Origin: Xanthobacteraceae bacterium
GTDB lineage: Bacteria; Pseudomonadota; Alphaproteobacteria; Rhizobiales; Xanthobacteraceae
Direction: 5' to 3'
Length of the DNA stretch: 64,000 bases
Assembly: GCA_019635585.1 (NCBI GenBank)
Contig: JAHBZE010000001.1
Location: forward strand, 310,001 to 374,000
Shown piece after piece: positions 25,453-34,783 of this stretch; position 1 is the first letter of the stretch; each line of letters starts with the position of its first letter. The notes beneath the pieces were generated by a model. That model saw nothing but the letters and a program-made list of their open reading frames with translations, made no database searches and was not told the DNA's origin. The position numbers and the translations under genes are program-made.

Positions 25453-26459
25453 TACAGGTGGAATTTTTCGAGCTGACGATGCTCGGCTTCGATCCAGCGC
25501 GTGGTGCCGGTGACCGAACGCATGACCACGGTGTGCGTGAAAATGCGGTTTCCCTTGAACTCGACGCCGCGCAGCATCGAGCCGGTGGTGACGCCGGTCG
25601 CCGCGATCAGGCAGTCGCCGCGCACCATCTCGCTCATGTCGTATTTCTTGTTCGGGTCTTTCACACCCATCTTGGCCGCGCGCGCGCGTTGCTCGTCGTT
25701 GTTAAAAATGAGCCGGCCTTGCATCTGGCCGCCGATGCAGCGGAGTGCGGCGGCGGCGAGCACGCCTTCCGGCGCGCCGCCGATGCCGAGATAGATATCG
25801 ATGCCGGTTTCGTTCGGATCCGTGGTGTGGATTACACCCGCGACATCGCCATCGGTGATCAGCGCAACCGAAGCACCGGTCGCGCGCGTCGCCTTGATCA
25901 GGTCGGCGTGGCGCGGACGGTCCATGATCAGCGCGGTGATTTCGCTAGGCTTCACACCTTTTGCTTTCGCGACCGCGTTGATGTTGTCGGCGGGCGACGC
26001 GTCGAGGTCGATGATGCCCTTCGGATAGCCCGGACCAACCGCGATCTTGTCCATGTACACGTCGGGCGCATTCAAGAGCGTGCCGCCTTCGGCCATCGCC
26101 ATGACGGCGATCGAGCCTGGCATGTTCTTCGCGCAGAGCGTGGTGCCTTCGAGCGGATCGACCGCGATGTCGACCAGCGGACCCTTCTTGGTGCCGACTT
26201 CCTCGCCAATGAAGAGCATCGGCGCTTCATCGCGCTCGCCCTCGCCGATCCGTACGGTGCCGTTGATCGGAAGCTTGTTCAGTTCGCGGCGCATGGCATC
26301 GACCGCCGCCTGATCCGCCGCCTTCTCGTCGCCGCGGCCGCGCAGGCGCGCCGCCGAAACCGCCGCGCGCTCGGTGACGCGCGCGATTTCCATGGACAGA
26401 ATGCGTTCGATGAAAAGGTCCGGCTGGACTTCGACCGCCGGGTTCGCTTGCTTGGCCAT
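25452..26459 (-). CDS. glpX: Class II fructose-1,6-bisphosphatase
   Basis: 335 residues. Metal and substrate motifs of GlpX are present: GEGERDEAPMLFIGEE (about 77-92), DPLEGTTLCA (about 107-116), LDRP-like IMDRPRHADLI, and GIGGAPEGVLAAAAL (about 185-200). Hydrolyses fructose-1,6-bisphosphate in gluconeogenesis and, in autotrophs, can serve the Calvin cycle. It sits directly behind the homoserine dehydrogenase gene with a seven-base gap. Confidence 0.95.
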   Translation of the reverse strand: MAKQANPAVEVQPDLFIERILSMEIARVTERAAVSAARLRGRGDEKAADQAAVDAMRRELNKLPINGTVRIGEGERDEAPMLFIGEEVGTKKGPLVDIAVDPLEGTTLCAKNMPGSIAVMAMAEGGTLLNAPDVYMDKIAVGPGYPKGIIDLDASPADNINAVAKAKGVKPSEITALIMDRPRHADLIKATRATGASVALITDGDVAGVIHTTDPNETGIDIYLGIGGAPEGVLAAAALRCIGGQMQGRLIFNNDEQRARAAKMGVKDPNKKYDMSEMVRGDCLIAATGVTTGSMLRGVEFKGNRIFTHTVVMRSVTGTTRWIEAEHRQLEKFHL

Positions 26460-26466
26460 TGCCCCC

Positions 26467-27768
26467 TCAGTTCTTCTCTATGCGGATGACCTGCGGGTCG
26501 GCCGCAAGCACTCCGTCTTTCTTGATTGCATCGAGCGCGCTGCGCATCGCGTCTTCGTTGGTCGCGTAAGTAATCAAAATCACCGGCGCGGGCGCGTCGG
26601 AAGACTGCTTCTTGTCGCGGCGATGCTGCACGATGGACTCGAGCGAAATCCCCCGCTCCGCCATCCGGCCTGCGATCGAAGCCGCCGTGCCCGGCTTATC
26701 GACCGCGGCGAGACGAATGTAATAGCCACCTTCGTGATCCTGCATCGGCGCGCGCACGGCCTTTTTCAGCTTGGCGCTGCCGCGTCCGAACGGCATCACG
26801 CGCCGGCCGCTTGCGAGATCAACGAGATCGGCAACGACGGCCGAAGCCGTCGCGGCACCACCGGCGCCGGGCCCAACAAGCGTGAGATCGAGTGCATCGG
26901 AGTTGATCGCAACCGCGTTGGTCACGCCGTCGATTTCGCCGATCACGCTGCCCTTCGGCACCATGGTCGGATGCACGCGCTGTTCGACGCCGGTATCGGT
27001 CTTCACCGCGACGCCCAAGAGCTTTACCCGATAGCCGAGATCGTCGGCCGCTTCGAGATCGGCAAGCGTAATCGACTGGATGCCTTCGACATAAACGGCA
27101 TCCGCATCGACTTCCGCGCCGAAGGCGAGGCTCGCGAGAATTGCGATCTTGTGCGCGGTGTCAAAGCCGCCGATGTCGAAAGTCGGATCGGCTTCGGCGT
27201 AGCCGAGCTTCTGCGCTTCCTTGAGGCAATCCTCGAAGGAGCGGCCTTCCTTCTGCATCTGTGTGAGAATGTAATTGCAGGTGCCGTTGAGGATTCCATA
27301 GACGCGCGAGATTTCCGCACCGCCCAAACCTTCGCGCAGCGTCTTGATGACGGGAATGCCGCCACCGACCGCTGCTTCAAAGTTGAAAGCAGCGTTGTGT
27401 TTCTCGGCGAGCTTGATGAGCGAAGTGCCGTGCTTCGCGATCAACGCCTTGTTCGCGGTAACCACCGGACGGCCGATACCGAGGGCTGCTTCAACGGAAG
27501 CCTTCGCCGGATCGCCGGAGCCGCCCATCAATTCGACGAAGACGTCGATGCCCTCACCCTTGGCGAGCGCGACCGGATCGTCGGAGCGCTTGATCGAGGA
27601 GAGATCGAGGCTCTGATCGCGCGGCGGGTCTTTGGACGCGACCGCGACCAGATCGATCGGACGCCCCGCGCGGTCGGCGAGCTTGTCGCGGGTACGCAGC
27701 AGCATGCCCGCCACCGCCGAACCGACAGTGCCGAGACCGGCGAGACCGACGCGCAGCGGAGCTTCCAT
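26467..27768 (-). CDS. hom: Homoserine dehydrogenase
   Basis: 433 residues from the ATG at 27768. NAD(P)-binding GLAGLGTVGSAVAGMLL (about 8-24), the catalytic region with GGGIPVIKTLREGLGG and GILNGTCNYILTQM (about 165-200), and a C-terminal ACT domain (about 350-430, VDKPGTAASIAGRMAERGIS) for feedback control, usually by threonine. Reduces aspartate semialdehyde to homoserine on the way to threonine and methionine. The aminotransferase gene ends 25 bases upstream on the same strand. Confidence 0.96.
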   Translation of the reverse strand: MEAPLRVGLAGLGTVGSAVAGMLLRTRDKLADRAGRPIDLVAVASKDPPRDQSLDLSSIKRSDDPVALAKGEGIDVFVELMGGSGDPAKASVEAALGIGRPVVTANKALIAKHGTSLIKLAEKHNAAFNFEAAVGGGIPVIKTLREGLGGAEISRVYGILNGTCNYILTQMQKEGRSFEDCLKEAQKLGYAEADPTFDIGGFDTAHKIAILASLAFGAEVDADAVYVEGIQSITLADLEAADDLGYRVKLLGVAVKTDTGVEQRVHPTMVPKGSVIGEIDGVTNAVAINSDALDLTLVGPGAGGAATASAVVADLVDLASGRRVMPFGRGSAKLKKAVRAPMQDHEGGYYIRLAAVDKPGTAASIAGRMAERGISLESIVQHRRDKKQSSDAPAPVILITYATNEDAMRSALDAIKKDGVLAADPQVIRIEKN

Positions 27769-27793
27769 TTCGATACTTCTCTTTCTCGCGCTG

Positions 27794-29011
27794 TTAGCCC
27801 CGCGCCGCGAGCGGCACGACGTTGTGCAGGATGGTATCGGCGGAGTCCAAGAACTTGCGGACGTTGCGCGCTGCCTGCCGGATGCGCTGCTCGTTTTCGA
27901 CCAGCGCAAGCCGCACGTAATCGTCGCCGTGTTCGCCGAAACCGATGCCGGGCGAAACCGCGACAGAAGCCTTCTCGACGAGAAGTTCGGCGAACTTCAC
28001 GCTGCCGAGCGGGCGGAAGCGGTCCGGGATCGGCGCCCAGGCAAACATCGAAGCCTTTGGGCTCGGAATTTCCCAGCCGGCACGTGCAAACGAATCCACC
28101 ATCGCATCACGGCGCGCTTTATAGGTCGCGCGCATTTCCTTGATGCAATCGTCCGGCCCATTCAGCGCGGCGGTCGCCGCGACCTGCACCGGCGTGAACG
28201 CGCCGTAGTCGAGATAGGATTTGACGCGCGTCAACGCGGCGATAATCCGCTCGTTGCCGACGGCAAAGCCCATGCGCCAACCGGGCATCGAAAACGTCTT
28301 CGACATCGAAGTGAATTCGACCGTTACATCCATCGCGCCCGGCACCTGCAGCACCGACGGCGGCGGGTTGTCGTCGAAATAGACTTCCGCATAAGCGAGA
28401 TCGGAGAGCACGAGGATTTCGTGCTTCTTCGCAAACGCCACGACGTCGCGATAGAAATCGAGATCGGCAACCATCGCCGTCGGGTTCGACGGATAGCAGA
28501 TCACCACCGCGATCGGCTTCGGGATCGAGTGAACCACCGCACGTTCGAGCGCGTGAAAAAATTCCGGTCCCGGCTCGATCGGCACCGAGCGGATCGAACC
28601 GCCCGCCATCAGGAAGCCGAAAGCATGGATCGGGTAGCTCGGGTTGGGAACCAGCACGACATCGCCCGGCGCGGTGATCGCTTGCGCCACGTTGGCGAAG
28701 CCTTCCTTGGAGCCGAGCGTCGCGACGATCTGCGTGTCCGGGTTCAGCTTCACGCCGAAGCGGCGGGCGTAATAGGCAGCCTGTGCCTTGCGCAGCCCCG
28801 GAATGCCCTTGGACGCCGAATAGCGGTCGGTACGCGGCTTGCCGAGCGTTTCCTTCATCTTCTCGATGACGTGGGCGGGAGTCGGCAGATCGGGATTGCC
28901 CATGCCGAGGTCGATAATGTCGGCGCCGGCATTGCGGGCGGCGGCCTTCACCCGGTTCACGCTCTCGAAAACGTATGGCGGCAGGCGCTTGATGCGGTGG
29001 AAGTCAGACAT
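27794..29011 (-). CDS. AlaC-like PLP aminotransferase (class I/II)
   Basis: 405 residues from the ATG at 29011. Fold type I aminotransferase: GMGNPDLPTPAHV near the N-terminus, VICYPSNPTAMVADLDFY, and the PLP lysine in SMSKTFSMPGWRMGFA (about 245). It closely resembles the AlaC/YfdZ branch, which makes alanine or acts on related 2-oxoacids; LL-diaminopimelate aminotransferase and methionine-related activities are in the same subgroup. The pairing with hom suggests a link to aspartate-family amino acids. Confidence 0.9.
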   Translation of the reverse strand: MSDFHRIKRLPPYVFESVNRVKAAARNAGADIIDLGMGNPDLPTPAHVIEKMKETLGKPRTDRYSASKGIPGLRKAQAAYYARRFGVKLNPDTQIVATLGSKEGFANVAQAITAPGDVVLVPNPSYPIHAFGFLMAGGSIRSVPIEPGPEFFHALERAVVHSIPKPIAVVICYPSNPTAMVADLDFYRDVVAFAKKHEILVLSDLAYAEVYFDDNPPPSVLQVPGAMDVTVEFTSMSKTFSMPGWRMGFAVGNERIIAALTRVKSYLDYGAFTPVQVAATAALNGPDDCIKEMRATYKARRDAMVDSFARAGWEIPSPKASMFAWAPIPDRFRPLGSVKFAELLVEKASVAVSPGIGFGEHGDDYVRLALVENEQRIRQAARNVRKFLDSADTILHNVVPLAARG

Positions 29012-29123
29012 GGTGGTTCTCTGAAAACTGGCCCCTTTGGGGTTCACGCGGGCCACGATTCATGCGGGGCTAATAGCACCGAACAGGCGGAATTTGCACG
29101 GCTTTTGCGCGCGCCGGGCAGCG

Positions 29124-29456
29124 CTAATTAGCTCGCTCGATCCGCTGCTTGACCTGGGCCTCGCGCTCGATGCCGAGCTTCTGAAGCTGTTGTTCGAGCC
29201 TGATGCGCTCGAGGTCGTTCATCACCGGCGCCTCATCGGCCCGCTCGGCCGGGGGCGCGATCGCCGGGAAGGTCTGGGGGGTATTCGCCTCATTCGATGC
29301 AGGGTTGTTCGCCGGAATTACCGGGATCGAGGGCATAGAGAGGTCCATAAAGGGCACGGGGACGTCGCTGCTGGCGCAACCGCCTACGAGCAGCGCACCC
29401 GCCAGCGCTGCAGCGCGGCAGATGGTTCCTGCGTCCCGTAACCTACCAACCTGCAA
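29124..29456 (-). CDS. Small lipoprotein
   Basis: 110 residues from a TTG at 29456, which has a strong SD (gagggg, six bases away). The signal sequence runs to the lipobox LLVGGC (cysteine at 27), so the protein is lipid-anchored. The mature part is proline-rich, then has a short coiled coil (LERIRLEQQLQKLGIEREAQ). No ATG exists in the frame. Function unknown. It is 112 bases upstream of the aminotransferase gene. Confidence 0.72.
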   Translation of the reverse strand: MQVGRLRDAGTICRAAALAGALLVGGCASSDVPVPFMDLSMPSIPVIPANNPASNEANTPQTFPAIAPPAERADEAPVMNDLERIRLEQQLQKLGIEREAQVKQRIERAN

Positions 29457-29593
29457 CGGCTGCCCCTCAAAATAACCCAAACGCCCTGATTCTATGGCAG
29501 TGGCCTCTGTCGCTGCCTATTATGGCAGAAGCGGGGTATTAGCCCGGAAGCGGCAGTCTAGCCGCGCAAACGGTTGCAGGGAGTAAACGGGGA

Positions 29594-31399
29594 ATGGACG
29601 ACAAGCCCAAATCTGGCGTCGAGACGCCGCGGGCCGTCGATCCGGAGGCGTTTGCCAGGAACCTCGCCCGCGTCATGGAACAGGGCGGCAAGGCGCTCGC
29701 CGCCTATTTGAAGCCGCGTGAAACGCAGGACTTCGGCGATGCCAAAGCCGAGGAAATGGTCGACGTCTTTAAGACGTTGAATCAGGTCGCCGAATACTGG
29801 CTGTCCGATCCGCAGCGCGCGGCAGCCGCGCAGAGCGAACTCGCCAAGGGGTACATGGACCTCTGGGCCATGACGATCAAACGCATGGCCGGTGAACACC
29901 CCCAGCCGGTAAAGGCCGCCGATCCGAAAGACCGGCGCTTCAACGATCCCGACTGGAACAACAATCCGTTCTTCGACGCGCTGAAGCAGGCCTACCTGCT
30001 GACGTCCGATTGGGCCGAGCGGATGGTGCGCGAGGCCGAAGGTATCGACGAACACACGCGCCGCAAGGCCGAGTTTTATGTGAAGCAGATTTCGAACGCG
30101 GTTTCGCCGTCGAACTTCGTGCTCACCAATCCCGAGCTATTCCGCGAAACGCTGGGCACCAGCGGCGAAAATCTCGTGCGCGGCATGCAGATGCTGACCG
30201 AAGACATCGAGGCCGGCAAAGGCGACCTGCGCATCCGCCAGTCCGACTCCTCGTTGTTCGAAGTCGGGCGCAATCTCGCGACCACGCCCGGCAAGGTCGT
30301 GTTCCAGAACGATCTCATTCAGGTGATCCAATACACGCCGGTCACCGAGAAGGTGCTCGCGGTCCCGCTCGTGATCGTGCCGCCGTGGATCAACAAGTTC
30401 TACGTGCTCGATCTCACGCCCGAAAAATCGATGATCAAGTGGGCGGTGGAGCAAGGCATAACGGTTTTCGTGATCTCGTGGGTGAATCCCGACGCGAACC
30501 TCGCGATGAAGTCGTTTCAGGATTACATGAACGAAGGCGTGTTCGCGGCACTCGATACGGCCGAAAAAATCACCGGCGAGAAGCAGTCGCACATCTGCGG
30601 CTATTGCGTTGGCGGCACCATGACCGCCGTGTCGCTCGCCTATCTCGCGGCGACCGGTCAGGACCGCATCGCCAGCGCGACCTTCCTCGCGACGCAGGTC
30701 GATTTCACTTACGCCGGCGATCTGAAAGTCTTCGTCGATGAGGATCAGCTGGAAGCGCTCGAGCGGCGCATGAAACAAGTCGGCTTTCTCGACTCGACCA
30801 AGATGGCGATGGCCTTCAACATGCTGCGCTCGAACGATCTGGTCTGGCCCTACATCGTCAATAACTACATGCGCGGCAAGGCGCCCTTCCCGTTCGACCT
30901 GCTCTACTGGAATTCGGATTCGACGCGGCTGCCGGCCGCGAACCACTCGTTCTACCTTCGCAACTGTTATCTCGAGAACAAGCTCTCCGCCGGCAAGATG
31001 GCGATCGACAACGTGCGGCTCGATCTCGGCAAGGTGAAGGTGCCGGTTTACAATCTCGCGACCCGCGAAGATCACATCGCGCCGCCGAAATCCGTTTTCC
31101 TCGGCTCCAGCTTCTTCGGCGGGCCGGTACGCTTCGTGCTCGGCGGCTCAGGCCACATCGCGGGCGTCGTCAATCCGCCCGAGAAGAAAAAGTATTCGTT
31201 CTGGACCGGCGGCCCGGCCGACGGCGAACTCGACAAATGGATCGAGAACGCGATCGAGCACAAGGGCTCGTGGTGGACCGACTGGCTCGCCTGGCTCAAA
31301 GATATCGACCGCCGCGAAGTGCCCGCGCGCGTTCCGGGCGTAGGCCCGCTGAAGGCGATCGAGGACGCACCCGGAAGCTACGTGAAGGTGAAGGCGTAG
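29594..31399 (+). CDS. phaC: Class I poly(3-hydroxyalkanoate) synthase
   Basis: 601 residues, the size of class I PhaC. The lipase-like box is GYCVGGT with the catalytic cysteine C338; the catalytic Asp lies in TREDHIAP and the His in [13 protein letters not shown]. The N-terminal domain (PhaC_N) contains [21 protein letters not shown]. It polymerises (R)-3-hydroxyacyl-CoA into storage granules. A MaoC-type hydratase that could supply monomer follows on the same strand. Confidence 0.96.
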   Translation: MDDKPKSGVETPRAVDPEAFARNLARVMEQGGKALAAYLKPRETQDFGDAKAEEMVDVFKTLNQVAEYWLSDPQRAAAAQSELAKGYMDLWAMTIKRMAGEHPQPVKAADPKDRRFNDPDWNNNPFFDALKQAYLLTSDWAERMVREAEGIDEHTRRKAEFYVKQISNAVSPSNFVLTNPELFRETLGTSGENLVRGMQMLTEDIEAGKGDLRIRQSDSSLFEVGRNLATTPGKVVFQNDLIQVIQYTPVTEKVLAVPLVIVPPWINKFYVLDLTPEKSMIKWAVEQGITVFVISWVNPDANLAMKSFQDYMNEGVFAALDTAEKITGEKQSHICGYCVGGTMTAVSLAYLAATGQDRIASATFLATQVDFTYAGDLKVFVDEDQLEALERRMKQVGFLDSTKMAMAFNMLRSNDLVWPYIVNNYMRGKAPFPFDLLYWNSDSTRLPAANHSFYLRNCYLENKLSAGKMAIDNVRLDLGKVKVPVYNLATREDHIAPPKSVFLGSSFFGGPVRFVLGGSGHIAGVVNPPEKKKYSFWTGGPADGELDKWIENAIEHKGSWWTDWLAWLKDIDRREVPARVPGVGPLKAIEDAPGSYVKVKA

Positions 31400-31513
31400 C
31401 GCTCTGCGGAACGTGAAAACTCCGTGACGCTACGGCAACGGCGCCTCCCGCAAGCATTGCTTGGCGCCTGCCGCGACCATAGTCTTCCGCCCAAACGAAA
31501 AAGGAAGACTGCG

Positions 31514-31981
31514 ATGTCCAAGGAAACGCTCACTGTCGATGAAATCAAAAGCCGCGTCGGCCAGAACATCGGCACCTCGCGCTGGTTCACGGTCGACCAG
31601 AAACGGATCGACGGCTTCGCCGACGTCACCGAGGACCACCAGTTCATCCATATCGACGTCGAGCGCGCGAAGAAGGAAACGCCGTTCGGCGGCACCATCG
31701 CGCATGGTTTTCTTACGCTCTCGCTGCTCGCACCGATGGGCTACGACGCGCTGCCCTCGCTCACCAATCGCGCAATGGGCATCAACTATGGCCTCGACAA
31801 GGTGCGCTTCCTCAATCCGGTGCGCGCGGGCTCGCGGGTGCGCGCGCATTACAAGCTCGCGGATGTCACGCAGCGTTCGCCGAAGGAACTCCTGTTCAAA
31901 TACGAAGTGACGGTCGAGATCGAAGGTCAGGAGCGTCCCGCGCTGATCGCGGAGTCGCTCGGCATGGCCGTGCTCGCATGA
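31514..31981 (+). CDS. MaoC-like (R)-specific enoyl-CoA hydratase
   Basis: 155 residues from the ATG at 31514. Hot-dog fold with the hydratase-2 motif in [15 protein letters not shown], followed by [15 protein letters not shown], giving the catalytic Asp and His. PhaJ-type enzymes of this family feed (R)-3-hydroxyacyl-CoA from fatty-acid oxidation to PhaC, encoded 114 bases upstream. The role in PHA supply is inferred from position. Its stop overlaps the next ATG. Confidence 0.88.
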   Translation: MSKETLTVDEIKSRVGQNIGTSRWFTVDQKRIDGFADVTEDHQFIHIDVERAKKETPFGGTIAHGFLTLSLLAPMGYDALPSLTNRAMGINYGLDKVRFLNPVRAGSRVRAHYKLADVTQRSPKELLFKYEVTVEIEGQERPALIAESLGMAVLA

Positions 31982-32871
31982 ATGATCCGCTGATGGATCT
32001 GATTTCCGGAAGCGGCGCGGTCAGCCCCGACCCGCTGCTTTCGATCGATGCCCGCGTCGAGCACAAATACGCCGACAACGAAGGCGTCAAGATTCATTAC
32101 GCCGCGCTCGGGAAAGGTCCGCTGGTCGTGATGATGCACGGCTTTCCGGATTACTGGATGTCGTGGCGCCATCAGATGAATGCGCTCTCGAAACAGTTCC
32201 GCGCGGTCGCCTTCGACATGCGCGGCTATAATCTCTCGGACAAACCCAAGGGCGTCGAGAATTATTCGATGCGCAAGCTGGTCAGCGATTGTGCGGCGGT
32301 CGTCGCCGCCGAAGGTGAGAAGAAAGCGATCATCATCGGGCACGACTGGGGCGGCGCCACCGCGTGGAATGTCGGCATGCGCCGGCCCGACATCACCGAA
32401 CGGCTGATCGTTCTAAACATGCCGCACCCCTGGACGCTCGCGAAACAGCTCGCGGAAAATCCCGAGCAGGTGAAGAACTCGCAATACGCGCGCAATTTTC
32501 AGGACCCGGAATTTTACAAACAGATTTCGCTGGAGCGGCTCGGCGCGTGGGTCGCGGACCCGGAGGCGCGCAAACTCCACCACGCCGCGATGGAGCGCTC
32601 CGATCCGCAGGCGATGTTGCATTATTATCAGGCGAACTATCCCGCCCCACCTTATGCCGCCCCCACCGTGCCGCCGCCGAAGGTGAAGGCGCCGACGCTC
32701 CTGATTCACGGCATGGAGGACAAGGCGCTCCTCTCCGAGGGCCTGAACGGGGTCTGGGACTTCGTCGAGCAGGATTTCACGCTCGCAACCGTCCCGGGCG
32801 CCGGGCATTTCGTGCAACAGGACGCGGCCGATGCCGTCAGCCGCACGATCCTCGCTTGGCTCAATCGTTGA
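31978..32871 (+). CDS. Alpha/beta hydrolase, epoxide-hydrolase-like
   Basis: 297 residues. Oxyanion motif [13 protein letters not shown] (about 46-58), nucleophile elbow [10 protein letters not shown] with aspartate as nucleophile (typical of epoxide hydrolases and haloalkane dehalogenases), and the late GAGHFVQQD with the catalytic histidine. Translation is coupled to the MaoC gene by a four-base overlap (ATGA). Substrate not known. Confidence 0.88.
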   Translation: MNDPLMDLISGSGAVSPDPLLSIDARVEHKYADNEGVKIHYAALGKGPLVVMMHGFPDYWMSWRHQMNALSKQFRAVAFDMRGYNLSDKPKGVENYSMRKLVSDCAAVVAAEGEKKAIIIGHDWGGATAWNVGMRRPDITERLIVLNMPHPWTLAKQLAENPEQVKNSQYARNFQDPEFYKQISLERLGAWVADPEARKLHHAAMERSDPQAMLHYYQANYPAPPYAAPTVPPPKVKAPTLLIHGMEDKALLSEGLNGVWDFVEQDFTLATVPGAGHFVQQDAADAVSRTILAWLNR

Positions 32872-32963
32872 CCCCGCTCACAGCCGATTGATCGCGCCCG
32901 CGCTTCTCAAGTGACAGGCGCCGGAATAGGATTACCTCCTCGCAATATCGCCGGGAAATCATC

Positions 32964-33509
32964 ATGCAGCGTTTTGGCCTCGCCGGACTTCTGCTCGCCG
33001 CCGCTATCTTTATTCCGACATCAGGTGCGTTCGCGCAGACGCCGGACGACTGTTTTCAGGCCGGCTTGCAGGACGACGACCAGAAAGTGATCGACGTCTG
33101 CACGCGCGTACTCGACAAGGGCGGGCTGCAGGGCCGTATCCTCTCGACCACGCTTTCCAATCGCGGCCTCGGCTATCTCCGCAGCAAGCAATACGACAAG
33201 GCGATCATCGACTTCTCGGAAGCGATCCTCGTCAATCCGAAGAACCCCTTTGCCTTCGACAACCGCGGCGATGCCTGGCGCGAAAAGGGCAACTACGACC
33301 GCGCGCTCGCCGATTATAACGAGGCACTCACCATCGAACCGACCTTCACTAGTTCGTTGCTCAATCGCGGCATCACCTACGAACTGCTCGGCGACAAGAC
33401 CAAGGCGCGCACGGACTACGAAGCGGCACTCAACCAGAAGGGCACCCGTCCGATCGACGACTGGGCGCGGCGCAACGCCAAAACCCGGCTCCAGAAACTC
33501 GGCGGATAA
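32964..33509 (+). CDS. Secreted TPR protein, copy 1 of 3
   Basis: 181 residues. Signal peptide (LAGLLLAAAIFIPTSGAFAQ), then a mature part with DDCFQAGLQDDDQKVIDVCT (a cysteine pair) and three TPR-like repeats (LSNRGLGYLRSKQYDKAIID..., FDNRGDAWREKGNYDRALAD..., LNRGITYELLGDKTKARTDY). About 60 percent of positions look shared with the two genes that follow, by eye. Likely a periplasmic scaffold; no enzymatic motif. Confidence 0.85.
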   Translation: MQRFGLAGLLLAAAIFIPTSGAFAQTPDDCFQAGLQDDDQKVIDVCTRVLDKGGLQGRILSTTLSNRGLGYLRSKQYDKAIIDFSEAILVNPKNPFAFDNRGDAWREKGNYDRALADYNEALTIEPTFTSSLLNRGITYELLGDKTKARTDYEAALNQKGTRPIDDWARRNAKTRLQKLGG

Positions 33510-33521
33510 GAAACCACGATC

Positions 33522-34073
33522 ATGGTCCCGCACATGAGATCGATGCTTCTCATTCTCCTACTTGCCGCCGCGGCGTTCGCGGCAGTCCCCGCTTCCGCGC
33601 AGACTTCCGAAGACTGCTATCGCGCAACCTTGCGCTTCAACGGACCGGAAATCATCAGTGCCTGTTCGGCGGCGCTGGAGCGCGGCGGCCTGAACAAGAA
33701 CGATCTTTCGATCGTCTATTCGAACCGCGCACTCGGCTACATGCATCAGAAGCAATGGGACGAGGCGATCGCGGACTTGAGTGAATCGCTCACGATCGAC
33801 GGTACCAACCAGTTCGCGTTTAACAGCCGCGGCCAGTGTTGGAGCAACAAGAAGAATTACGAGCGCGCCTTCGCCGATTTCGACGAAGCACTGCGGCTCG
33901 ACCCCGAATTTACCGGCGCCTATCTCAATCGCGGCTTCACCTATCAGGAACTGGGCGACACGCAAAAAGCCATCGCGCAATACCGCCTCGCGCTTCAGCA
34001 GACCGGCACGCGCGAAATCGACAAGTGGGCACGCGCTCGCGCGCAGGAACGCCTGAACGAACTGGAAAGATGA
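33522..34073 (+). CDS. Secreted TPR protein, copy 2 of 3
   Basis: 183 residues (an internal ATG at 33534 would give a neater signal peptide, MRSMLLILLLAAAAF). After cleavage the protein repeats the plan of copy 1: SEDCYRATLRFNGPEIISAC, then three TPR units (YSNRALGYMHQKQWDEAIAD, FNSRGQCWSNKKNYERAFAD, LNRGFTYQELGDTQKAIAQY). It follows copy 1 after 12 bases and overlaps copy 3 by four bases, so the three form one operon. Confidence 0.85.
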   Translation: MVPHMRSMLLILLLAAAAFAAVPASAQTSEDCYRATLRFNGPEIISACSAALERGGLNKNDLSIVYSNRALGYMHQKQWDEAIADLSESLTIDGTNQFAFNSRGQCWSNKKNYERAFADFDEALRLDPEFTGAYLNRGFTYQELGDTQKAIAQYRLALQQTGTREIDKWARARAQERLNELER

Positions 34074-34774
34074 CGATGAAAAAACTTTGCGGCTTCGCTA
34101 TCGGAATTTTGCTGCTGGCCTTTATCGCTCCCGCTTCGGCGCAGACAGCCAATGATTGCTATCAGGCAACGCTAAAAACCGACGATCAGGCCATCATCCG
34201 CATCTGCACGCAGGCGCTCGATCGCGGCGGCCTGAGCAACGAGGACCGTTCGATCACGACCTCGAATCGCGGGCTCGGTTACCTGCGCAGCAAGGAATAC
34301 GACAAGGCAATCATCGACTTTTCGGAAGCGCTGCTCATCAACCCCAAAAATCCCTATTCATTTAATTTCCGCGGCGAGTGCTGGCGCGAAAAAGGAAACT
34401 TCGAGCGCGCGCTTGCCGATTTCGAGTCCGCGCTCAACGTCAATCCGGGGTTCACCGGGGCGTTCTACAATCGCGGCCTGACCTACGAGCGGCAAGGTAA
34501 GATCGAAGACGCGCGCGCCGAATACAACAAGGGCCTGCAAACCAAAGGCGACTCCGCGCTCGACAAATGGGCGCGCGATCGCATCAAAGAGCGTCTTGCT
34601 GCGCTCGGCGGCAATCAGCAGCAACAACAGACTAACCCGCGTAACGACAACCCCGGCCCGCGCCGCGACAGCGACAGCAACGACCGCACCCCGCAGCGCC
34701 AAACGCAGCCGCAACAGCAGCAGCAGACGAACCCCGGCAACGGCAACGAAGGCAGCTACATCCGCCGGCGCTGA
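34070..34774 (+). CDS. Secreted TPR protein, copy 3 of 3, with Q/N-rich tail
   Basis: 234 residues from the ATG at 34070 (ATGA overlap with copy 2; a second ATG lies at 34076). Signal peptide ends in APASAQ. The TPR body matches copies 1 and 2 (SNRGLGYLRSKEYDKAIIDF is nearly the same as in copy 1). An extra tail of about 50 residues is rich in Gln, Asn, Arg and Pro (runs such as NQQQQQTNPRND), probably disordered. The tail is the only major difference among the three. Confidence 0.86.
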   Translation: MTMKKLCGFAIGILLLAFIAPASAQTANDCYQATLKTDDQAIIRICTQALDRGGLSNEDRSITTSNRGLGYLRSKEYDKAIIDFSEALLINPKNPYSFNFRGECWREKGNFERALADFESALNVNPGFTGAFYNRGLTYERQGKIEDARAEYNKGLQTKGDSALDKWARDRIKERLAALGGNQQQQQTNPRNDNPGPRRDSDSNDRTPQRQTQPQQQQQTNPGNGNEGSYIRRR

Positions 34775-34783
34775 TCTACAGGT

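Noticed and set aside
26374-29131. Long plus-strand frames over glpX, hom and the aminotransferase
   Set aside because: All are antisense to confident enzymes and show no recognisable domains.
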